In this document: positions 44,101 to 52,156 of the stretch, piece after piece
Layout: the number at the start of each line of letters is the position of its first letter
Position numbering within the stretch: position 1 is the first letter of the stretch
Assembly (NCBI GenBank): GCA_040755725.1
Contig: JBFMAI010000039.1
Coordinates: forward strand, 209,563-273,562
DNA from: JBFMAI01 sp040755725
GTDB lineage: Bacteria; Planctomycetota; Phycisphaerae; UBA1845; Fen-1342
Direction of reading: 5' to 3'
DNA length: 64,000 bases
Notes under the pieces: model-generated
Databases searched by the model: none
Told to the model about the DNA's origin: nothing
What the model saw: only the letters and a program-made list of their open reading frames with translations
Made by a program: the position numbers and the translations under genes

Positions 44101-46078
44101 CTCCGCGTGCTCGACACCACCCGGCGCCTACCCGTTCGCGTTCGACAAGGTGCAACCGGTCGGCGGACCGTTCCAGAACCGGGCCCAGTGGCCGCGGCTC
44201 ACCGTCGGCTGGACGCCGCAGGGGCCGCGCGGCTTCGTCGGCTGTCGCTCGTTCAAGGGTCTGGGCGCCGACGGTTACGGCGGCGACCTGGGGATCACTC
44301 TCAAGGACCTGGAGTCCACCACGCCGTTCGACGTGTTCCCAAGCCCCACGTTCTTCACGCGGGACGCCGAAGTGGACTGGCAGGTGGACCTCGACGCGGA
44401 CAACCACTTCGGGCTGTTGCGGGCGGTGTGGGTGCGCCCGTCCGAGACCAACCCCACCGCGCCCTTCGGCCAGGGATTTGACGGCATCATGCTCCTGGAA
44501 GTGCCGCTCGGGCCGGACGTAAGCGTCACGGCCGAGCACATCGGCGTGTCCTGCCCGTATCCGCAGTCGGGCCAGGTGGTCAGCCTGATGGCCCGGGTGC
44601 GCAACACGGGCGACCAGAATGCGTGGAACGTGCCGGTTGCCTTCTACCTGGACCAAGTGTCGCCGGGGAATCTGGTCGGGACCGCGGCGGTTCCGTATTC
44701 CGGGTATCACCACTTGAACCCGGTCAGCGTCGCGTGGCAAGCCGACGGCCGGTCGCACGACCTCATCGTCGTGGTTGACCCACAGAATGCCATTCACGAA
44801 GTGAACGAAGAGAACAACGTCGCCCAGCTCTCCTTCGTGGCCATGGCGCCGCCGGCGGACCTGGCGCTGACGGCGGACGTCGCCAATCATGAACTGGCCC
44901 TGGCGTGGTTGCCGCCCGAAAGTGTCGATCCCGCGGCGCCCCACGCGCCCATCTATCGCGTATATCGCGACATCGGCGCGGGCTACCAGCAGGTCGCCGA
45001 GGTGGCCGGGACCAGCTACCGCGACGGGACCGTTGCGGCGGCGAGCTACAGAGTGACGGCGGTGAGCGACGGCGGGGCCGAGTCGGCGGCCGCCGGTCCG
45101 GTGTCCGGCGCCGTGCCGGTTATCCTGGATAATAACATCATCCGGGCCACGTTCAACGACTATGGCACGAGCGGCCGCCGGTTCCCCTACGCCAGCGGCG
45201 TGTCGGCCGACATCGCGTGGCTGCCGCTGATGGAAGGCACGCAGGCGTATAGCTGGGAGGGCAACCTGTGGTACGACGGGACCAACCACCTGCTCAACGA
45301 CCCCAGTCAGTTCAGCGTGGTGTCGCCGCTGCACGTGGACGGGCCGGCGCTGGCCTCGACCACGCGGAACAACGAGTTCCAAGTCGTGGCCACCCACAGC
45401 CTCGCTGGGGCAACGCTCACGACGCAGCTTCAGGTGACCAACCTCTCCGGCCGCGTGCTCAACAACGTCTATCTGGCCTGGATGCTCGACGGCGACTTGG
45501 CGCTGCCCGACCCTGATCCCATCTGCTCCAGTTTCCCGTGGATCGGCTTCGGGAGCGGACGCTGGGACGGCGCAGCGGGCGCCGGGGCGCAGAACAACCT
45601 GAACTACGCCGCCGGGATCGTCCCGCCCACCGCAGCCCTCGCCCACAGCGCACGGATGGACGGCGTTGTGGCCCCGACGTCCTGGAGCGCGTGCAACCCA
45701 TCCGGTTTTGAGGGCCGCACGTGCGACTTCACCGGCGTCAACCTCGGCGACCCGCGCTACCTCTTCCAGCAGCCGTTTGACAACACCGTCGGCTGCGTCG
45801 GGTTCGACCAGGACTTGTCCCTGATTACGGCGTTCGCCGTGACCGCCTGGAACCCGGGCGTTTCGCACACGTTTACCTACACGCTGACGTTCCACCGCCC
45901 CGGCGACGTGGAGGCCGACGGTCTCATCAGCTTCAGCGACTTCGCCAGTTTGCAGAACTGCCTGCACGGGCCGCACGCCGGACCGGTCAGCGCCGCTTGT
46001 ACGACGTTCGACTTCCAGTGTGACGACGACGTCGATCTGGAGGATTTCGCCGATTTCCAGCGGTTGTTCGGCGAGTAA
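41135..46078 (+). CDS. Very large exported multi-domain surface protein (PKD, CARDB, Fn3-like, dockerin-like tail)
   Basis: A 1647-residue exported protein. After the signal segment (VVVGWLVAAGHAE) comes a PKD-like domain near 220-300 (AGQVVSFDGHGEDSGSIMAY, YTVRFRVRDD), another beta-sandwich to about 410, and a central region with repeated blocks (ASDGQGNALCVWIHD, ASDGSGQTIVVWVRD, DISGNGNAACVWVCD). These are followed by a CARDB-type domain (VSLMARVRNTGDQNAWNVPV, NEENNVAQLSF), an Fn3-like domain (IYRVYRDIGAGYQQV) and a beta-rich part. The C terminus has two dockerin-like motifs (GDVEADGLISFSDFASLQNC; DDDVDLEDFADFQRLFG). The start is GTG with AAAGGA upstream. Probably adhesive or matrix-forming; the function is inferred from architecture only. 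Confidence 0.87.
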   Translation: MFAAGQRPHRAASRVCTCAVMVVVGWLVAAGHAEDVINWGPTQYAETQTLYRDSLEYLEADDWWGARFNLSTDALEVSAKFWRGENFNDNTTIVYAEVRSASPPYSVVPGWSKAFDLKGLTGAGPGGEWRSVEMVQLGGELNGTYWVCIRAAGTVPARAVLNYYEMDPSATWDPLTGRYVEWDGLIYRAAHGSADTNMGDAFIRIRQKLGYNGKPTAFIDSIAPNPAVAGQVVSFDGHGEDSGSIMAYEWSLADGTLLSTNKAFNRVFQVGVYTVRFRVRDDLVCWSNYVTKELQVEAATPPTIGDLRDGGGTDRLGNFIAGLPITVKNTYSVRVDPGSFAADHVIFKIAKQGGGIQREVNTQTHVGNRWYAEFTVSDLPVGLYTASATAYDALSNPSATVTKNFAMLSRPSWWYQNWVGDDSVSWNGQSREYTFTCWIYYYPPLWWQQDINFDPLGTLENSAGLRIDVREKYLGLTDAWTHQANGGLRATLLGQRVLDEPFDISWNNAQARYQWAWDSGTILDYSTTLFDATVFEGWVYGVVHVSVRVCVDFGIDASLTVDGVIKNDLDPENLCITPTVGAEVPITGEVTIYWGVASAGFQATPRFEYDVPVCYSFSQGGVYLPGPCIRFRATAHAWLDIAWGYGHWDTGEYTLAQAQWGSGCDKLFWVGPRGRADPPSPFQSPRIASDGQGNALCVWIHDHNSGTPSPSPDVYYSYYDANLAVWSVPKAVAMTPLFETDPRVVFTGQKKALLVVTQNQLTQQQCENMPAQPPYQIHEAIVAEQELVSYTYDGALDLWTPRGMVKTDPPGIMNGARGDGRAELAAASDGSGQTIVVWVRDPDGHLPDAPPPQGDGEVCDTEIWAARWLGAGWAPAQRLSAPGVGCVDPDVAYDISGNGNAACVWVCDQDGQMYGNGDRTIEYAYFKKSPGVWLPGPMPAVQGMPGVLWPTVCFDMFDQPVVVFTQRGPGDGKLPSGAWYGEGVHDYLFSACSTPPGAYPFAFDKVQPVGGPFQNRAQWPRLTVGWTPQGPRGFVGCRSFKGLGADGYGGDLGITLKDLESTTPFDVFPSPTFFTRDAEVDWQVDLDADNHFGLLRAVWVRPSETNPTAPFGQGFDGIMLLEVPLGPDVSVTAEHIGVSCPYPQSGQVVSLMARVRNTGDQNAWNVPVAFYLDQVSPGNLVGTAAVPYSGYHHLNPVSVAWQADGRSHDLIVVVDPQNAIHEVNEENNVAQLSFVAMAPPADLALTADVANHELALAWLPPESVDPAAPHAPIYRVYRDIGAGYQQVAEVAGTSYRDGTVAAASYRVTAVSDGGAESAAAGPVSGAVPVILDNNIIRATFNDYGTSGRRFPYASGVSADIAWLPLMEGTQAYSWEGNLWYDGTNHLLNDPSQFSVVSPLHVDGPALASTTRNNEFQVVATHSLAGATLTTQLQVTNLSGRVLNNVYLAWMLDGDLALPDPDPICSSFPWIGFGSGRWDGAAGAGAQNNLNYAAGIVPPTAALAHSARMDGVVAPTSWSACNPSGFEGRTCDFTGVNLGDPRYLFQQPFDNTVGCVGFDQDLSLITAFAVTAWNPGVSHTFTYTLTFHRPGDVEADGLISFSDFASLQNCLHGPHAGPVSAACTTFDFQCDDDVDLEDFADFQRLFGE

Positions 46079-46108
46079 TGGCTCGTCCGTCGGCGGCGGC
46101 CAGGGCGG

Positions 46109-47617
46109 CTACCGCCGAAGCCCGCTGAACGCCGCGATCGCGCGTTGCCGGGCCGCCGCATGGTCGCACAGCGGCGCGGGATAGCGCCATTCTTGGTGCG
46201 CCGACGGCCGCAGCGCCGATGGATCGTGAATTGCGGGCCCGTCGAGCCCGCTCAGCTCCGGCACCCACTGCCGGATGAACTCGCCCTGCGGGTCGAACCT
46301 CCGCGACTGCGCGTAGGGATTGAAGATGCGGAAATACGGGGCGGCGTCGGTACCCGTCGAGGCCGACCACTGCCAGCCGCCGTTGTTGCTGGCCAGGTCA
46401 CCGTCGATGAGCTGCCGCATGAAGTGCCGCTCGCCCCAGCGCCAGTCGATGAGCAGGTCCTTGGTCAGGAACATGGCGACGATCATCCGCAGGCGGTTGT
46501 GCATCCACCCCGTCGCCGCGAGCTGCCGCATCGCCGCATCGACGATCGGCACGCCGGTCCGGCCCTCACACCACGCGCGGAAGTCGTCCTCGTCGGTCCG
46601 CCACGGTACGCGCTCGGTTTCCACCTTGAACGCCCGGTTCATGCTGACGCGCGGGAAGCCGACCAGCACATGCCGGTAGAATTCGCGCCACACCAGCTCG
46701 CGGATCCACGTCGCCGGGCCGGCAGTACCCGCCGTCAGCGGGCCCCCGTTGGCCTCCCGCGCTTCGGCCAGACACTGCCGCGGCGACAGGACACCGAGCG
46801 TCAAATAGGGTGACAGGCGGCTCGTGCCGTCCACCGCGGGGAAATCGCGGAGTTTCTTGTAATGGCCGATCTGCTCATCGATGAACTCGCCCAACCGACG
46901 CTGGGCGACGCGCTCGCCGGCCGGCCAGAGATCCGGGCGTCCGCGGCTGAGCACAAAACCGGGCAGATTCTCGGGAATCGGGTCGGCGGCACAGGCCATT
47001 TGCGGCTGGCGACGCGGTGTCGGCAGCGGCTCAGCGCCATGCTCCTCGACCCACGCCCCCCAGGCCCGCGCGAAGGGCGTGAAGACCGCGTAGAACGTGT
47101 TCTGTTTCGTCCGAACAGCGTTCGGCGGCACGATGGTCTGATCGTCGAACGTCCGCACCGCGAGACCGGCCTGCTCGAACGCCTGGGCCACGGCCGCGTC
47201 ACGCCGGGCCTCGTTCACCTCGTACTCGCGGTTGAAATACAGCGCGTCGCAGCGTAACTCGCGGGCTAGCGTCAGGAGGGCTTGCGGCACGTCGGCAAAT
47301 CGGTGTGCGCTGGGAGCGCCCGGCCGAACCCCGCACGCCAGTGCGGGGCCAGGCGTCCCGCCCCTCGCGTGACGGGTTCTGTCAGCAGACCTGAGGATTC
47401 GCAGGGGGATATTGAGCCGTTTCAGCCGCTCCGACAGGCACGCCAGATTGCGCAGCAGGAACTCGACCTTGATGTCGGCCCAATCGTGCTCCTGCCACTG
47501 CCGCGCCGAGATCACGAAAGCCGCCACGACGCCCCGGTCGGCGTCGCGCACCGCCTGGTCGAGGGCGCGGTTGTCGTCCGCCCGTAGGTCGCTGCGAAAC
47601 CACACGAGGGACCGCAT
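46109..47617 (-). CDS. phrB: Deoxyribodipyrimidine photolyase with in-frame repeat insertion
   Basis: A 502-residue class I CPD photolyase that uses light to split pyrimidine dimers. The antenna domain starts LVWFRSDLRADDNRAL. The FAD domain has WIRELVWREFYRHVL, HNRLRMIVAMFLTKDLLIDW, DGDLASNNGGWQWSASTGTD and YFRIFNP, closely matching E. coli PhrB. Between PLRIL and RFADVPQALL, which are adjacent in E. coli PhrB, lie about 30 extra residues (76-106), 19 codons of which are a copy of the 57-bp palindromic element. It is the last gene of a three-gene operon, 3 bp after the DUF2867 protein gene. The reading frame is intact, so the enzyme may be active with a surface loop added. Confidence 0.95.
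   Translation of the reverse strand: MRSLVWFRSDLRADDNRALDQAVRDADRGVVAAFVISARQWQEHDWADIKVEFLLRNLACLSERLKRLNIPLRILRSADRTRHARGGTPGPALACGVRPGAPSAHRFADVPQALLTLARELRCDALYFNREYEVNEARRDAAVAQAFEQAGLAVRTFDDQTIVPPNAVRTKQNTFYAVFTPFARAWGAWVEEHGAEPLPTPRRQPQMACAADPIPENLPGFVLSRGRPDLWPAGERVAQRRLGEFIDEQIGHYKKLRDFPAVDGTSRLSPYLTLGVLSPRQCLAEAREANGGPLTAGTAGPATWIRELVWREFYRHVLVGFPRVSMNRAFKVETERVPWRTDEDDFRAWCEGRTGVPIVDAAMRQLAATGWMHNRLRMIVAMFLTKDLLIDWRWGERHFMRQLIDGDLASNNGGWQWSASTGTDAAPYFRIFNPYAQSRRFDPQGEFIRQWVPELSGLDGPAIHDPSALRPSAHQEWRYPAPLCDHAAARQRAIAAFSGLRR
47326..47382. repeat. 57-bp double-hairpin element (family B), copy 3, inside phrB
   Basis: Starts GAACCCCGCACGCCAG and ends GACGGGTTCTGT. Exactly 57 bp, equal to 19 codons; read on the minus strand it codes for a Gly/Pro/Ala-rich peptide including GTPGPALACG. 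Hairpin 1 is perfect; hairpin 2 is reduced to CCCG/CGGG. Confidence 0.92.
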
Positions 47618-47620
47618 CGA

Positions 47621-49129
47621 TCACTCCGTACGCGCTGGCGTGCCCGCTGGCACGCCGGCCATTCGCTCGGCCGTCCGCCGGATGCCCGACAGAAGGCTGT
47701 CGAACACGAAATGGTGCAACGGCACAACCGCGTACCAGTAGGCCAGGCCGGCCAGGCCGCGCGGCTTGAAACGGGCGGTCTGTGTCAGTCGGCAGTGTTG
47801 TCCACCCGGCAGTGGCACGATGTCAAACTCGAGCTGGGCGACGCCGGGCAGCTTCATTTCCGCCCTTAGTTCCAGCCGCCGGCCCGGCTGGAGGTCGGTC
47901 ACACGCCAGAAGTCCAGCGCCTCGCCGTGGACCAACCGATCGGGGTGGCGACGGCCACGGCGCAACCCCGGTCCGCCGATGAGCCGATCCAGACGACCGC
48001 GCAAGCGCCACAACCAGTCGCCACCGTAGTAGCCGCGCTGGCCGCCGATGCCGCAGACGGCGTCGTAAGCCACGAGGGGTGGCGCTGCGACCGCGGTGCT
48101 GCGTTGGTCGGTGAAGACCGTGCCCCCCGACCAGTCCGGATCGCCGGGCAGTGGACCGGCGTCACTCCAGGCCGTCTCGACGTCGCCGCGCGCTGTTTGT
48201 CCCAGCGCGGCGTCGATCGCCTCACGTACCGTCAACCGCGGGCCGGGCATGAGTCGCACGGCGTCATCATTGCGGCACACGACGCGGTTGCGCAGCCCCT
48301 CCGCCAGTGGCCGCGCGATGTGGCGATCGATCGGCGTGACGAGGTGAATCCACAGCGAGCTCAGGCGCGGCGTCAGCACCGGCACGGGAATGATCAGGCG
48401 GGGACGCAGCCCGCGGGCCTCCGCCATCATCTGCATGAGGTGCCGGTAGGTCAGTACGTCCGGGCCACCAATCGCCAGCGTGCGGCCGACCGTCGTGGGC
48501 GTCGTCAGACACGCGACGAGATAGCGCAGCACGTCGTGAATGGCGATGGGTTGGCACTCGGTATCGACCCACCGCGGCGTGAGCATGATTGGCAGCCGTT
48601 CAACCAGATAACGCAGAATCTCAAACGACGCCGAGCCGGACCCGATGATCATGGCGGCCCGCAGGACGGTGACGGGGACCGGCCCGGCCGCCAAGGCCGC
48701 CTCCGTCTCGCGCCGTGAGGTCAAGTGTTCGCTGAGGTCCGGGCCGGTTTCACCCAGTCCCCCCAGATAGATGATGCGTTCCAGGCCAGCCTCTTCGGCG
48801 GCGTGGGCGAACCCGCGGGCAAGCTGGCGGTCGCGCTGACGATAGGCCGGCCCGACCGCCATCATCGAATGCACCAGGTAGTACGCTGCCGCGCAGCCGC
48901 GCATGGCTTCGCTCAACAGCCCGACGTCGCCCACATCACCCTCGATCAGGGTGACGCCGGCGTGGGAGGCCCAGGGCCGTCCGCGCAGCTTCGCCGCGCA
49001 GCGGACCACACATCGCACGCGGTAGCCGGCTGCCAACAGCCGCGGAACCAGTCGCCCGCCGACGTAGCCCGAAGCTCCCGTCACCAGGACGGGCCGGGCG
49101 GGTTTGTCGTTGTCGGCGGTAGCGAACAT
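47621..49129 (-). CDS. NAD(P)-binding SDR protein with C-terminal DUF2867 domain
   Basis: A 502-residue protein. Residues 12-300 form an extended SDR/NmrA-like Rossmann domain (VLVTGASGYVGGRLVPRLLA, AYYLVHSM, IIYLGGLGETGPDLSEHL, TVLRAAMIIGSGSASFEILR, CQPIAIHDVLRYL). Residues 330-500 match DUF2867 (GGQRGYYGGDWLWRLRGRLD, VHGEALDFWRVTDLQPG, KPRGLAGLAYWYAVVPLHHF). Catalytic activity is unknown. It lies 3 bp from both neighbours in the operon TIGR01777-DUF2867-phrB. Such SDR proteins are often found beside photolyase genes, so a role in light- or radical-stress is an inference from context. Confidence 0.92.
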   Translation of the reverse strand: MFATADNDKPARPVLVTGASGYVGGRLVPRLLAAGYRVRCVVRCAAKLRGRPWASHAGVTLIEGDVGDVGLLSEAMRGCAAAYYLVHSMMAVGPAYRQRDRQLARGFAHAAEEAGLERIIYLGGLGETGPDLSEHLTSRRETEAALAAGPVPVTVLRAAMIIGSGSASFEILRYLVERLPIMLTPRWVDTECQPIAIHDVLRYLVACLTTPTTVGRTLAIGGPDVLTYRHLMQMMAEARGLRPRLIIPVPVLTPRLSSLWIHLVTPIDRHIARPLAEGLRNRVVCRNDDAVRLMPGPRLTVREAIDAALGQTARGDVETAWSDAGPLPGDPDWSGGTVFTDQRSTAVAAPPLVAYDAVCGIGGQRGYYGGDWLWRLRGRLDRLIGGPGLRRGRRHPDRLVHGEALDFWRVTDLQPGRRLELRAEMKLPGVAQLEFDIVPLPGGQHCRLTQTARFKPRGLAGLAYWYAVVPLHHFVFDSLLSGIRRTAERMAGVPAGTPARTE

Positions 49130-49132
49130 GGC

Positions 49133-50521
49133 TCACTCCGTCGCGGCCCCGAGCAGATGCCGCAGCGCGTCGTCCAGTTGCGGATGCCGAAAACGATAGC
49201 CCGTCCGCGTCAGCACGGCCGGCACGGCCCGCGTGCTGCACAAAATCGCTTCGTCCGCCATTTGACCGAAGGCCAATGTCGCGGCCCACCGCGGCACGCG
49301 CAGCACCGCCGGCCGTCGCAGCACGCGCGCCAGCGCGCGGGTCAGCTCGCAATTCGTGACGGCGTGCGGGGCGACCACGTTGACCGGGCCGGTGAGGTGC
49401 TTGTTCATCAGCGCGTGGTAGATGGCGCCGATGGCATCATCAATCGAGATCCAGCTCACGTACTGCCGTCCGCTACCAACCGGCCCGCCCAGCCCCATCT
49501 TGAACACCGGCAGCAGTCGCGCCAGCATCCCCCCCGCCGGCGACAGCACCACCCCGAAGCGAAGACCCACCCACCGCATGCCCATTCGGCCCGCCGCCGC
49601 GGCTTGCGTCTCCCACGCCCGGCAGACGGCGGGCAGGAACCCCCGCGCGTTCCACAGCACGTTGTTTTCGCTCAACGCCTCGTCGCCCCGGTCGCCGTAG
49701 ATGCCAACGGCCGACGCGCACAGGAACGCCCGGGGCGGATTCGGCAGCTCCGCCAACGAGCGCAGCAGGCCACGCGTGCTTTCGATGCGACTCTGACGCA
49801 GGACGGCACGCCGCCGTTGCGTCCAGCGTCCGGCGGCAATGTTCTCGCCGGCCAGATGCACCACAGCGTCGCTGCCCTCCAGTCGCTCCTTGTCGATCAC
49901 GCCGGCGACCGGTTCCCACCGGGCTTCGTCGGGCGTGGTGGCTGCGCGTCGCACCAGACGCACGACGTGGTGCCCCCCCGTGGTCAGCAAGGCACACAGG
50001 ACGCGCCCGAGCAATCCGCCGGCGCCGCTGACGGCCACGACGAGCCGACGGTGATCGCGACAGGCGGCATGAAGTTGAAGATCGTCAAGCGTGGTGCGAT
50101 GGCGATAGGCGAACAGACGTTCCAGATCGCGCCGTAGACCGCGCCCCAGAAACCGGCCGAGCGGTCCCAGCGGCAGCTCGCATTCAATCTCGTCGCGCAA
50201 CCGGCACTCCGTACTCGCGACGGGGATGAACTCGTGCGTGTGCTCCCAGCGGCGGAATGGTCCCGACACCTGCACATCGCGGAATTGACGACCCCCGATG
50301 TGGTCACGGTGTTCCAGCGTCCAGCGCAGCCGCAGCGGCCCAGCCCGCACCCGGAGCGTCACGCGATCGCCGTCGCGGATGCCCCCGGTCCGCTCGACAA
50401 TCTCGACGCGCTGCCACGGCGGCAACAGCCGCTCGAAGGCGCCCGGACGCGTGTGCCACGCGAACGCCTCGTCCGCCCCCACGGGCAGCCGCGTCTCCAT
50501 CGTGAACCGCTGGATGCTCAC
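49133..50521 (-). CDS. TIGR01777 family SDR protein fused to SRPBCC domain
   Basis: A 462-residue fusion. Residues 1-150 are a START/SRPBCC-type ligand-binding domain (ETRLPVGADEAFAWHTRPGA, FRRWEHTHEFIPV). Residues 165-462 are the TIGR01777 epimerase-like NAD(P) domain (VVAVSGAGGLLGRVLCALLT, AVVHLAGENIAAGRWTQRR, ASAVGIYGDRGDE, GLRFGVVLSPAGGMLARLLP, YVSWISIDDAIGAI, VNVVAPHAV) with the short C-terminal domain (RTGYRFRHPQLDDALRHLL). The start is GTG at 50521 with GGAGG 6 bp upstream; the longer open frame is not supported. It heads the photolyase operon. The enzyme's substrate is unknown. Confidence 0.9.
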   Translation of the reverse strand: MSIQRFTMETRLPVGADEAFAWHTRPGAFERLLPPWQRVEIVERTGGIRDGDRVTLRVRAGPLRLRWTLEHRDHIGGRQFRDVQVSGPFRRWEHTHEFIPVASTECRLRDEIECELPLGPLGRFLGRGLRRDLERLFAYRHRTTLDDLQLHAACRDHRRLVVAVSGAGGLLGRVLCALLTTGGHHVVRLVRRAATTPDEARWEPVAGVIDKERLEGSDAVVHLAGENIAAGRWTQRRRAVLRQSRIESTRGLLRSLAELPNPPRAFLCASAVGIYGDRGDEALSENNVLWNARGFLPAVCRAWETQAAAAGRMGMRWVGLRFGVVLSPAGGMLARLLPVFKMGLGGPVGSGRQYVSWISIDDAIGAIYHALMNKHLTGPVNVVAPHAVTNCELTRALARVLRRPAVLRVPRWAATLAFGQMADEAILCSTRAVPAVLTRTGYRFRHPQLDDALRHLLGAATE

Positions 50522-50851
50522 GTTGGCCTCCGGCTTCGTCGGACCGCAGCCTAAGCCGCCCGCGTGACGGCCGTCAACGCGACGGCCACGCAACACACCG
50601 AGGCTGTCCATGAACTCCCCTCCCTTCCAGGGAGGGGTTGGGGGAGGGTCGTGTTCCTCGGCGGAGAGGGTTCTCTCGATTCTCTAGTTTCTGTGTGTCC
50701 GCGTTGCGGGGTAGTTTCACCGTCGTTGACCGCAGCCCCATCAACGAACCACCCACGGGCGGGGCCCGTGGGTGGTCGGAAGGGGCCGAGGCCGGTTACG
50801 CACTCGGCGTCGTGGGTGATGCGCATCGTGGCCGCAACCGGCGTGGCGGGG
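50522..50851. other. Intergenic region upstream of the photolyase operon, with repeats
   Basis: A 330-bp gap. On the minus strand a TTGACG lies about 45 bp upstream of the GTG at 50521, but only a weak -10 follows, so the operon promoter is uncertain. A 37-bp family E repeat is at 50613-50649, and a degraded CTCTGTGT-type repeat is near 50690. Confidence 0.4.
50613..50649. repeat. 37-bp repeat family E, copy 1
   Basis: AACTCCCCTCCCTTCCAGGG followed by AGGGGTTGGGGGAGGGT. The CCCCTCCC/GGGAGGGG arms form an 8-bp stem with a 5-base loop. Other copies at 55020-55056 and 61283-61319 have the same length. Confidence 0.85.
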
Positions 50852-51076
50852 TTACGCCATCGCGGGGGTCAGCTTCCACCGCCGCTGGATCGCCCGGACC
50901 GACACGGCCTGATACACCGCCGCCAAACCGACCAGGGCATAAACCACCTTGGCGAGCAGGGCCGTGTTGCCGCCCAGCAGCGTCGCCACCAGGTCGAACT
51001 CCAGCACGCCCCACAGGCCCCAATTCAAACCACCAACCACCAGCAACACCGCAGCAATCACGTCGATCGTCTTCAT
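50852..51076 (-). CDS. DUF378 family small membrane protein
   Basis: A 74-residue protein with two transmembrane helices. KTIDVIAAVLLVVGGLNWGL and the following LEFDLVATLLGG, with VVYALVGLAAVYQAV, are the standard DUF378 pattern (the G-G-L-N-W-G-L signature). I chose the ATG at 51076 because GAGGAG lies 7 bp upstream. It follows the fasciclin gene by 58 bp. Function unknown. Confidence 0.9.
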   Translation of the reverse strand: MKTIDVIAAVLLVVGGLNWGLWGVLEFDLVATLLGGNTALLAKVVYALVGLAAVYQAVSVRAIQRRWKLTPAMA

Positions 51077-51134
51077 GACTTTCTCCTCGTCCAATCATGT
51101 CCATCGCACGGTTTCAAGTCGTCGTCGTCACGCG

Positions 51135-52073
51135 CTACTGAGGCAGAATGACCTCATCAATCACGTGGATCACGCCATTCGAGGCGTCCAAGTCCGTCTG
51201 GAGCAGCCTTGCTCCGTTGACCTTGGCCTGGCCGCCGGCGGACGCCACGACGATCTCCTGACCGAGCAGGGTCTTCGCCTTGCCCGCGGCCAACGCGTCC
51301 GTCGAGTACACCCGACCGGACACGACGTGGTACTTCAGGATGTTCGCGAGCTGGTCTCTGTTCTCCGGCTTGAGCAGGTTCTCCAGCGTGCCGGCCGGCA
51401 GCTTGGCGAACGCCTCGTCGGTCGGGGCGAACACGGTCAACGGGCCGCCGTTGGCCAGCGTGTCCGCCAGCCCCGCCTTCGTGGCCGCCGTCAGCAGCGT
51501 GTTGAACTTCGCCGCACCCTGGGCGGTCTCGACGATGTTCTTGGTGCTCGGCAAGACGACGGCGTCAATCACGTGAATCACGCCGTTGCGCGCGCCCACG
51601 TCGGCCTTGACCACGCGGGCCTTGTCGACGCGCACCGCGCCGTCCTTGGCCGCAAACTGCAAGCGCTGCCCGTTCAGCGTCGCGGCCCCGCTCCGCCCGC
51701 TCACGTCCGCCGCGGCCAGCCTGCCGCTCACGACGTGGTACTTAAGGATGCCCTGCAAGAGCTCCTTGTTCTCGGGCCTGAGCAGATTGTCCAGCGTGCC
51801 CGCCGGCAGGGCAGCGAAGGCCTCGTCCGTCGGCGCAAAGACCGTGTACGGCCCGTCACCCTGGAGGGCACCCTTGAGCCCGGCCGCGTCAATCGCCGCC
51901 AGAAGCGTCTTGAACGACCCGGCCGACGCGGCGACCTCGAGAATGCCCCCGCTCGTCCCGTGGGCCGCCGTGGCCTTCGGGGCGTCGCCACACTGCGCCG
52001 CCGCCACGCCCGCCCCGGCCGCCGCTACGATCAACCCACACACCAAGTTCAATTTCACGTTCGCTGCCTTCAT
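51135..52073 (-). CDS. Secreted protein with two fasciclin domains
   Basis: A 312-residue exported protein. Signal peptide 1-26 (LIVAAAGAGVAAAQ). Two FAS1 domains follow (about 43-172 and 180-312). Each has the H1 motif YTVFAPTDEAFAALPAGTL or LTVFAPTDEAFAKLPAGTL, a LKYHVVSGR segment, and the H2-type ending NGVIHVIDAVVLP or NGVIHVIDEVILP. FAS1 proteins act in adhesion or bind small molecules. ATG has GGAG 8 bp upstream. It is 83 bp downstream of folE on the same strand and may be co-transcribed with it. Confidence 0.95.
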   Translation of the reverse strand: MKAANVKLNLVCGLIVAAAGAGVAAAQCGDAPKATAAHGTSGGILEVAASAGSFKTLLAAIDAAGLKGALQGDGPYTVFAPTDEAFAALPAGTLDNLLRPENKELLQGILKYHVVSGRLAAADVSGRSGAATLNGQRLQFAAKDGAVRVDKARVVKADVGARNGVIHVIDAVVLPSTKNIVETAQGAAKFNTLLTAATKAGLADTLANGGPLTVFAPTDEAFAKLPAGTLENLLKPENRDQLANILKYHVVSGRVYSTDALAAGKAKTLLGQEIVVASAGGQAKVNGARLLQTDLDASNGVIHVIDEVILPQ

Positions 52074-52156
52074 CTTCGATCTCCAATCCCGCCCGTTTGC
52101 CCGACACCTTCACAACCGGACGCGACGCCCACGCGTCACGCCCTCTGCACGGCCCT

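Noticed and set aside
40775..45976. Very long open frame on the minus strand opposite the 1647-residue surface protein
   Set aside because: It is antisense to a gene with clear domains and ribosome-binding site; the translation is Arg/Val/His-rich with no domain. High GC with strong codon bias leaves such frames open. Only 39446-40774 of that frame is real.
46079..46108. Rho-independent terminator between the large surface protein and phrB
   Set aside because: A CGGCGG/CCGCCG stem can be drawn nearby, but no T-run follows on either strand.
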